Source of the DNA: Flavihumibacter soli
GTDB lineage: Bacteria; Bacteroidota; Bacteroidia; Sphingobacteriales; Sphingobacteriaceae
Length of the DNA stretch: 64,000 bases
NCBI RefSeq assembly: GCF_010692725.1
Contig: NZ_JAAFZB010000096.1
Location: 1,178,001 to 1,242,000 of the forward strand
Direction: 5' to 3'
The translations under genes and the position numbers were made by a program. Below are positions 59,157 through 64,000 of the stretch, piece after piece (the first letter of the stretch is position 1; every line of letters begins with the position of its first letter). Under the pieces are notes generated by a model. It had not been told where the DNA came from. It searched no databases and was given only the letters and a program-made list of their open reading frames with translations.

Positions 59157-61940
59157 TTAGCGGTTTCGTACGAGACCTTTATTAATTGTGACAGTCAGGT
59201 TATTAAGATCCGTAACTTTTGCACTCAACTCAGCCCCTTTAACCTGACTAATTCCAGAATGAATATCGGCTAAAACACTTTTTACGACTATAGCTTTATC
59301 AGCATCTGCTGCTACCGCCGGATCATTGAGTTTGTTAGTCAATTTCTCAGCTTCTTCTAACAAGGCGGCTTCTTTTTCAGGGCGTGTAGCATCATCGGCT
59401 GCTAATTTTTCCAGTTCCTCAAGCCTTTCGCGATATTTGGATAAATCATCTTTAAAGTCTTGACCTCCCACACGAAAATCTGGGTCTACCCTTGGCGTAG
59501 CTTCCCTTTGCGGGGTATATTTAACAACCTGTTCGAATAGCTTTTCGCTTTGTTCGAGTTTTTTAGCAAAGTTCCCAAATTTTTCCTCATTCTGGCCTTT
59601 CATCGTTTCAATTTCATCCCTATAGATCGGTCTTTTTTTGAAGATCTTGCCAAATGGTGAAGCAGGAAAATCTTCCGAACCGGGAACGGGTAAAGGGGGT
59701 GGTAATGGAAGCGGTTTAGGCACGGGAGGATTAAGCACCACTTCTTTATCTGCCACATAATACGGCAGCATAAGATCGGCGACTACCCTTTTATCGCTCG
59801 ACATGTAAACCAGGATAAAGGTGCCACCGCGCATCACACCGCCGGCATGTTCAGCTCCCGGATTCTGCTTCATGAAATTACCCAGGATCAGGTCCTGCCG
59901 TTTTTTTTCTTCCCTTTGCCTGACGAGGTCGGATAGCAGGTCTGCTTTGTTGACGATGTCGGTATTAATAACGAAATCATGCGGTACGGCGGTTTGCGCA
60001 AAGTCATACCTATTGGTCCTCACTTTTACCTCGGCGGTCGCGCTGATCATACTTTGCACTTCCTTTTTAAAGCCGTCGACATCAAAACCAGGGAGGGCCA
60101 TTGATTGGTGATTCATAACTCTGGCTTTGGCATTTGAAAAGTTTTCCATTGTCAGCCTGATATCCTGCCCTTCCGGGTCGGAAGCGGTTTGCGCTTTCAG
60201 GCTATCATTTACAACTTCTGCTTGGTTAAGACTATCGAAAAACCGGTGTTTGACAATGGCGTCCTGCAGAACTATTTCCGGGAAATGCCACGGTTTTCGT
60301 GGTATGGTTGAAATATTATCCTCTACCTGTACACACAGTACATTGAAGGGCAAATTATGACGCATAATCAGGTTGTTGATAGCTGTTTCGGCTATAGCAT
60401 GTTCCAAACCGACATGTCCCTCTATCCTGAAAAAATCGTTGGGTAATATATTGAAGTCTAAGGGGTTTATGGTAGCCGGCCGGGAGGAATACATGGCGGA
60501 CGAATAAGACAAGATAGCATCTTCTTTTTTACGCACATTCGCTTTATAGCTCCAGTATAAATTTACTGGCAACTCCCTGTTAAAGCGGTAATAAAAAGGG
60601 ATACTCCGCTGCCCGAGTGGCTTATCTTCTGAGAAGCTCGGGGTGATCTTAAGATTATCAATGGTCTGTGGTCCCTGAGAAGCAGGAATTTTAAAGTTTT
60701 TGATCATTGAATTTATCCGCATAAAACAGAACCGGGTTTGCAGGGTGTTTTCTTCCTTGCTGTTTAACACCGGCGATTCGTAGAACGGATGCCTGTATTC
60801 TATATCATTTTTCCGGGTGAACCTGCTTTTAAACAGACCAATATTAAAAACAGGTTTGAAATTAAACAGGCTTATTGCTCTCAATGAAAGTATACCGGGT
60901 CTGGACTCTATCCTTGTCGGACTAATCGGACTCTCCGGGATACTCTTAATTGAGACGGTATTTACCAAGCCCAATAGTATGTGTTTGGCAAATATTCCTG
61001 GCTCCGGGCAGCATATCACATTACCGGTAAACAGAGTTTCCCGCAATTCATTGTATGCAGAACTAATATCCCGGGCAAAGTCATAGACATACTGGGTATC
61101 AGTGGTCGATGATACGTTGAAATGCTGATCCAGCAGGCTGCTCCAGTCTACAGTCGGGTCGACGTCATCGAAATCATCCTCAACTATTGTTTTGCAAACC
61201 TTATAGGCGGTGCCCAATTTTGTTTTTATTTCATCTTTTACACCAAGAACTTTGCTGAACGCCTCATTGAGCCCACCAGGCGTATTGATTGTATTCTCTA
61301 TTCGTACCCTGGGAATACTTATATCATCCAATGCAAAATAACTACTGTTCATAGCCGGCATGGACTGCAGGAGGAATCTCATGTTCTCGCGGTGTACAAG
61401 CAAGACTTTTAATTCTTTTGCAGCCTCTATACCCTTATTGTCGCAATCCGTTCCGGTACATATATCGGGATCGTTATTATAATCTTCGAGGTAAAGTATC
61501 CCAATAAAATCTTTGAACTCCTTGCCTGTTGCTTCTTCAAATCCTGAAAGATCCTTGCCGGGCAGGGTACCTGCAGCACTGCTATCCTTAAGTTCAAAAA
61601 TGGGAATTACCTGCCCCCCTTCCTGCTTGAAATAGGGATAATGAGCATTTCCGTCTTCGAACAATTCATATTGATCAAAGATCCGATTATTATCAAAGTG
61701 TAGCAGGTCGCCATCGGTGGTAACAGCCGCGCCCCTGGATACCACCACGGCATTGTCACTAACGCCTATTTCCAACCCACAAATAATACCGACGCCAATA
61801 GCCTTTGTACGGGTTAGACGGGTTTGCACGTCCAGGTAATTAAACAGATCGTTCAGCTGGTCGGCAGTTAAAACCTGGTCGTTTTCAAAAATTGTAAAGC
61901 GTGTATTGTCTTTACCGATGTTATTCAATACGATGCTCAT
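59157..61940 (-). CDS. eCIS baseplate- or fibre-associated protein
   Basis: A 927-residue protein. The N-terminus (VLTADQLNDLFNYLDVQTRLTRTKAIGVGIICGLEI ... VVVSRGAAVTTDGDLLHFDN) resembles the baseplate-attachment start of phage or CIS fibre and collar proteins. The middle is beta-rich, followed by a Pro-rich linker (PVPKPLPLPPPLPVPG, near residue 740) and a charged helical C-terminus likely to form coiled coils (about 770-900). It occupies the position between an Afp12-like protein and the tape measure, where Afp13 (fibre) lies in known loci. I do not recognise a receptor-binding domain. Gaps of 4 and 3 bases to its neighbours show operon membership. Confidence 0.72.
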   Translation of the reverse strand: MSIVLNNIGKDNTRFTIFENDQVLTADQLNDLFNYLDVQTRLTRTKAIGVGIICGLEIGVSDNAVVVSRGAAVTTDGDLLHFDNNRIFDQYELFEDGNAHYPYFKQEGGQVIPIFELKDSSAAGTLPGKDLSGFEEATGKEFKDFIGILYLEDYNNDPDICTGTDCDNKGIEAAKELKVLLVHRENMRFLLQSMPAMNSSYFALDDISIPRVRIENTINTPGGLNEAFSKVLGVKDEIKTKLGTAYKVCKTIVEDDFDDVDPTVDWSSLLDQHFNVSSTTDTQYVYDFARDISSAYNELRETLFTGNVICCPEPGIFAKHILLGLVNTVSIKSIPESPISPTRIESRPGILSLRAISLFNFKPVFNIGLFKSRFTRKNDIEYRHPFYESPVLNSKEENTLQTRFCFMRINSMIKNFKIPASQGPQTIDNLKITPSFSEDKPLGQRSIPFYYRFNRELPVNLYWSYKANVRKKEDAILSYSSAMYSSRPATINPLDFNILPNDFFRIEGHVGLEHAIAETAINNLIMRHNLPFNVLCVQVEDNISTIPRKPWHFPEIVLQDAIVKHRFFDSLNQAEVVNDSLKAQTASDPEGQDIRLTMENFSNAKARVMNHQSMALPGFDVDGFKKEVQSMISATAEVKVRTNRYDFAQTAVPHDFVINTDIVNKADLLSDLVRQREEKKRQDLILGNFMKQNPGAEHAGGVMRGGTFILVYMSSDKRVVADLMLPYYVADKEVVLNPPVPKPLPLPPPLPVPGSEDFPASPFGKIFKKRPIYRDEIETMKGQNEEKFGNFAKKLEQSEKLFEQVVKYTPQREATPRVDPDFRVGGQDFKDDLSKYRERLEELEKLAADDATRPEKEAALLEEAEKLTNKLNDPAVAADADKAIVVKSVLADIHSGISQVKGAELSAKVTDLNNLTVTINKGLVRNR

Positions 61941-61944
61941 AGCC

Positions 61945-64000
61945 TTAAGTGTTTAATGTTCCCAATGCATTCTTGTTCAATAAAAAGAGCCTGCGCTGCT
62001 CACTGCTACTGCAATCCTCCAGCCTTGCAGTCGGATAAACTGTTTTTAACGTAGTAAAACTTCTGACAAATCGTTCTAAGATGCGGTTATCAGGATCACT
62101 TTCTAACCCAGCTTTTACACCTAATAACTTTTTATAAGCGACTTCGAATTCCTGTAGCTGCTGGTTATTTACCCAGCATATTTTAGGATATAAATGAGCG
62201 GGTGTTTCCATACGAATAACCCGTTCGCAGTATGTTCTAAAATTCATATTTAAGAAGCGTTCTGAATAGGCCGGTAAAATAATACTAAGCCGGAATGAAT
62301 ATGGATCGGTCATCTCGCAGTCGTCACAATTCTGATCAGCACAAACAGGCATGAACCCTCTGTCGTCATTGGTCTGTTCGTCGGGCGATCGTGGAGACGC
62401 AACTCCCGGTGTATCCGGTAGTATCAATATGTTTTCCACGAGAAACATGCCCTCTACACTCTGATTTTTTGAGATCAGATGGTGCAAAGCTGCCAGTGCC
62501 GAAACCGCTTCCTCATTGGTATCGTGTTGAGTCTGCCCGACAGCAATCGCTTTGCCGGCTCTATCTTTTAACTCAATGATAAACCGGCCGTTGCTTGTAT
62601 TACTGAAACTATACCTGGAAAGGTCATGACCCAAATCAAGGGCATCCGTTAAACGTCTCTCAGCCACTTCGGCCGAAGTGAATTCTTCTGCCGAGGCCAT
62701 TAAAATATTCCCGGTTCGGTTATCGACCAGCTCAAATCTAAACAGCTCTGTGCCGCTATCGCGATTGCTTTTTACCACTGAAAACAAATTCACAAGCGTC
62801 CGCCGTTTAATATCAGCAAAACCCAGCAGGCTTTGCAGTCTTTTTTCCAGTCCGCTGATATTTTCGGTATCCCATTGATCGCTATCCGTACTGTTATATG
62901 CCGCAAAACGCCGGCTACTGTATTCGGGATAATTTTTAAGAAAACGCACTTTGCTATTAATCAATCCCTGACGGTTAATATCAGGAAAAACGCTTTTGAG
63001 AATATTTGCATAGTCAAAAAATGATTCTGAAAATCTGGAAAGCAGATGATCGAGAAAAAGGTTTCTGCGCTGGTCAAATGTGTCGGGCATTTCGGCCGCC
63101 TGCTGAATGTGATGCCCGGCATCGGCAGAAGATCTTAACAGATCTGCATCAGAAACGAGTTCGAGAGGCTGTTTGGTAAAGTAAGTTTGCTTAATATCCT
63201 CATCTAAGGAAAATAACTGGCTGAGATTCGCAAGTTGGGCAGTGTAATTTGCCAGCTGCTGATCAAAGAAATACAAGTAAGCCTGAAACTGCCGGGCCTG
63301 CACCCGACGGGCAACAGGTGCATCGTCTGGCAAGCCCCAATGGCTAATGCCGTAGGTTTTTGGATAATGATGCTGTATGGAGTAATATTCGCCAATATCA
63401 CGGTAGGTGCCGGTCTCGTAGCTGATATCTTCGGAAGTGACACTTTCATTAGCGGCGATATATGCATCCATCAACCGGTCAAAATGCAGCTTAATATCCT
63501 GTGGCCGTGGACGGAAAGGCATACCATCTTTATACAACACTACCTTTGATCCCAAAATATTTATTACAGGCTGTCTGCCATCAGGTACATCAATTACCCA
63601 TCTATTGGCCATTTCCGTTGTTTGTGTACCGGCAACAAGAATGATATCGGGAATATTAAGCACCCCTGAAACCGACATTATTTGCTGCATAATATCACTG
63701 AGGTGGATCTCCGATTTCAGCTCAGAAGCAATTAACTCCTCATTTTTAATAAAGCCATGCTCAAGCAGGGGTCCTTCATAAATTGCATCGGATGTATAAT
63801 TTTTTGCAAACATCTCGGCCAGTCTGTAAAACTTAACCATAGGTGTCAGGTGTAGCTGAATATTGAAATAGACCTGCGCCATTAATTCAACCGGATTGGC
63901 ATTAGCCGCGATCTCAATCTCAGTGCACAGCCGAAATTTTTCTTCCTTTACTTCACTAACAGTCGTAAAGTCTTCGCAAAGATTACGATTGTTCACTAAT
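61945..64000 (-). CDS. eCIS baseplate wedge protein, Afp12/gp6-like (partial, 5' end outside window)
   Basis: About 684 residues of reading frame run to the window edge without a stop. A GTG four bases from the edge could be a start but is probably internal, because the frame stays open upstream of it and related proteins are longer. The visible start (EIEIAANANPVELMAQVYFNIQLHLTPMVKFY), the segment IYEGPLLEHGFI and the helix SEIHLSDIMQQIMSVSGVLNIPDI follow the gpJ/gp6-type pattern of baseplate wedge proteins. A four-Cys segment (CADQNCDDCEMTD, near residue 547) could bind a metal. It is the first eCIS gene in the window, and the rest of the operon should lie beyond it. Confidence 0.7.
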   Translation of the reverse strand, partial: LVNNRNLCEDFTTVSEVKEEKFRLCTEIEIAANANPVELMAQVYFNIQLHLTPMVKFYRLAEMFAKNYTSDAIYEGPLLEHGFIKNEELIASELKSEIHLSDIMQQIMSVSGVLNIPDIILVAGTQTTEMANRWVIDVPDGRQPVINILGSKVVLYKDGMPFRPRPQDIKLHFDRLMDAYIAANESVTSEDISYETGTYRDIGEYYSIQHHYPKTYGISHWGLPDDAPVARRVQARQFQAYLYFFDQQLANYTAQLANLSQLFSLDEDIKQTYFTKQPLELVSDADLLRSSADAGHHIQQAAEMPDTFDQRRNLFLDHLLSRFSESFFDYANILKSVFPDINRQGLINSKVRFLKNYPEYSSRRFAAYNSTDSDQWDTENISGLEKRLQSLLGFADIKRRTLVNLFSVVKSNRDSGTELFRFELVDNRTGNILMASAEEFTSAEVAERRLTDALDLGHDLSRYSFSNTSNGRFIIELKDRAGKAIAVGQTQHDTNEEAVSALAALHHLISKNQSVEGMFLVENILILPDTPGVASPRSPDEQTNDDRGFMPVCADQNCDDCEMTDPYSFRLSIILPAYSERFLNMNFRTYCERVIRMETPAHLYPKICWVNNQQLQEFEVAYKKLLGVKAGLESDPDNRILERFVRSFTTLKTVYPTARLEDCSSSEQRRLFLLNKNALGTLNT

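Noticed and set aside
61945-63996. Treating the last baseplate gene as complete from the GTG at 63996
   Set aside because: The frame is open through the window edge and related baseplate wedge proteins are longer, so it is annotated as partial.
1-64000. tRNA, rRNA, CRISPR arrays, insertion sequences, origins
   Set aside because: I looked in every gap over 150 bases. No cloverleaf, no regularly spaced repeats with unique spacers, and no transposase were seen.

Overview
The window looks like a chromosomal segment of a Bacteroidota bacterium, most likely a Sphingobacteriales/Chitinophagales relative. The support is: sigma-70 promoters with the TAnnTTTG -7 element, start codons with little Shine-Dalgarno sequence, a three-gene b558-type succinate dehydrogenase operon, a BlaR1-like M56 protein carrying TonB-C and plug-like repeats, many small lipoproteins, LytTR signalling, and S9/M28 exported peptidases. 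I cannot name a genus.

Layout. 0.2-3.8 kb: sdhCAB. 3.9-7.4 kb: lipoprotein, blaR1-like/blaI-like pair, MORN-like lipoprotein. 7.6-13.4 kb: beta-CASP metallohydrolase, two M28 peptidases, GH18. 13.6-17.5 kb: ABC exporter operon headed by a small membrane peptide, divergent from a LytS/LytTR two-component pair. 17.5-22.4 kb: trpE-trpG-trpC-nudix-plsC on the minus strand behind a promoter, a 15-residue leader peptide with tandem Trp codons and an attenuator terminator; then a multi-His membrane protein. 22.6-28.7 kb: two exported amidohydrolase-fold proteins, an Lrp/AsnC regulator and the pyruvate dehydrogenase E1 beta subunit. 29-36 kb: lipoprotein and an AddA/AddB-type recombination nuclease. 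36-43.8 kb: GH3, small envelope proteins, an outer-membrane barrel, a cold-shock protein, a structured intergenic region and a DPP4-type S9 peptidase. 44-48.2 kb: three glycosyltransferase-like genes, two of them fused to class I methyltransferase domains.

48.4-64 kb is the most unusual part: the distal half of an extracellular contractile injection system (eCIS; Afp/PVC/MAC/AlgoCIP type) operon on the minus strand. In transcription order it has an Afp12-like baseplate protein (cut by the window end), a 927-residue baseplate- or fibre-associated protein, a CIS tape measure protein, an AAA+ ATPase, a peptidoglycan-binding N-acetylmuramidase, and three proteins that share an N-terminal DUF4157 (HELTH) module but have unrelated C-termini: a Cys/His clan CD-like domain, a second HExxH domain, and a metallo-beta-lactamase fold followed by about 700 unassigned residues. 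I read the last three as the cargo arm. Tube, sheath, spike and cap genes should lie beyond the right edge.

Two regulatory signals stand out: a textbook-like trp attenuator whose leader peptide may be translated from a leaderless transcript, and degenerate 7-base tandem repeats placed directly against start or stop codons at several gene borders.
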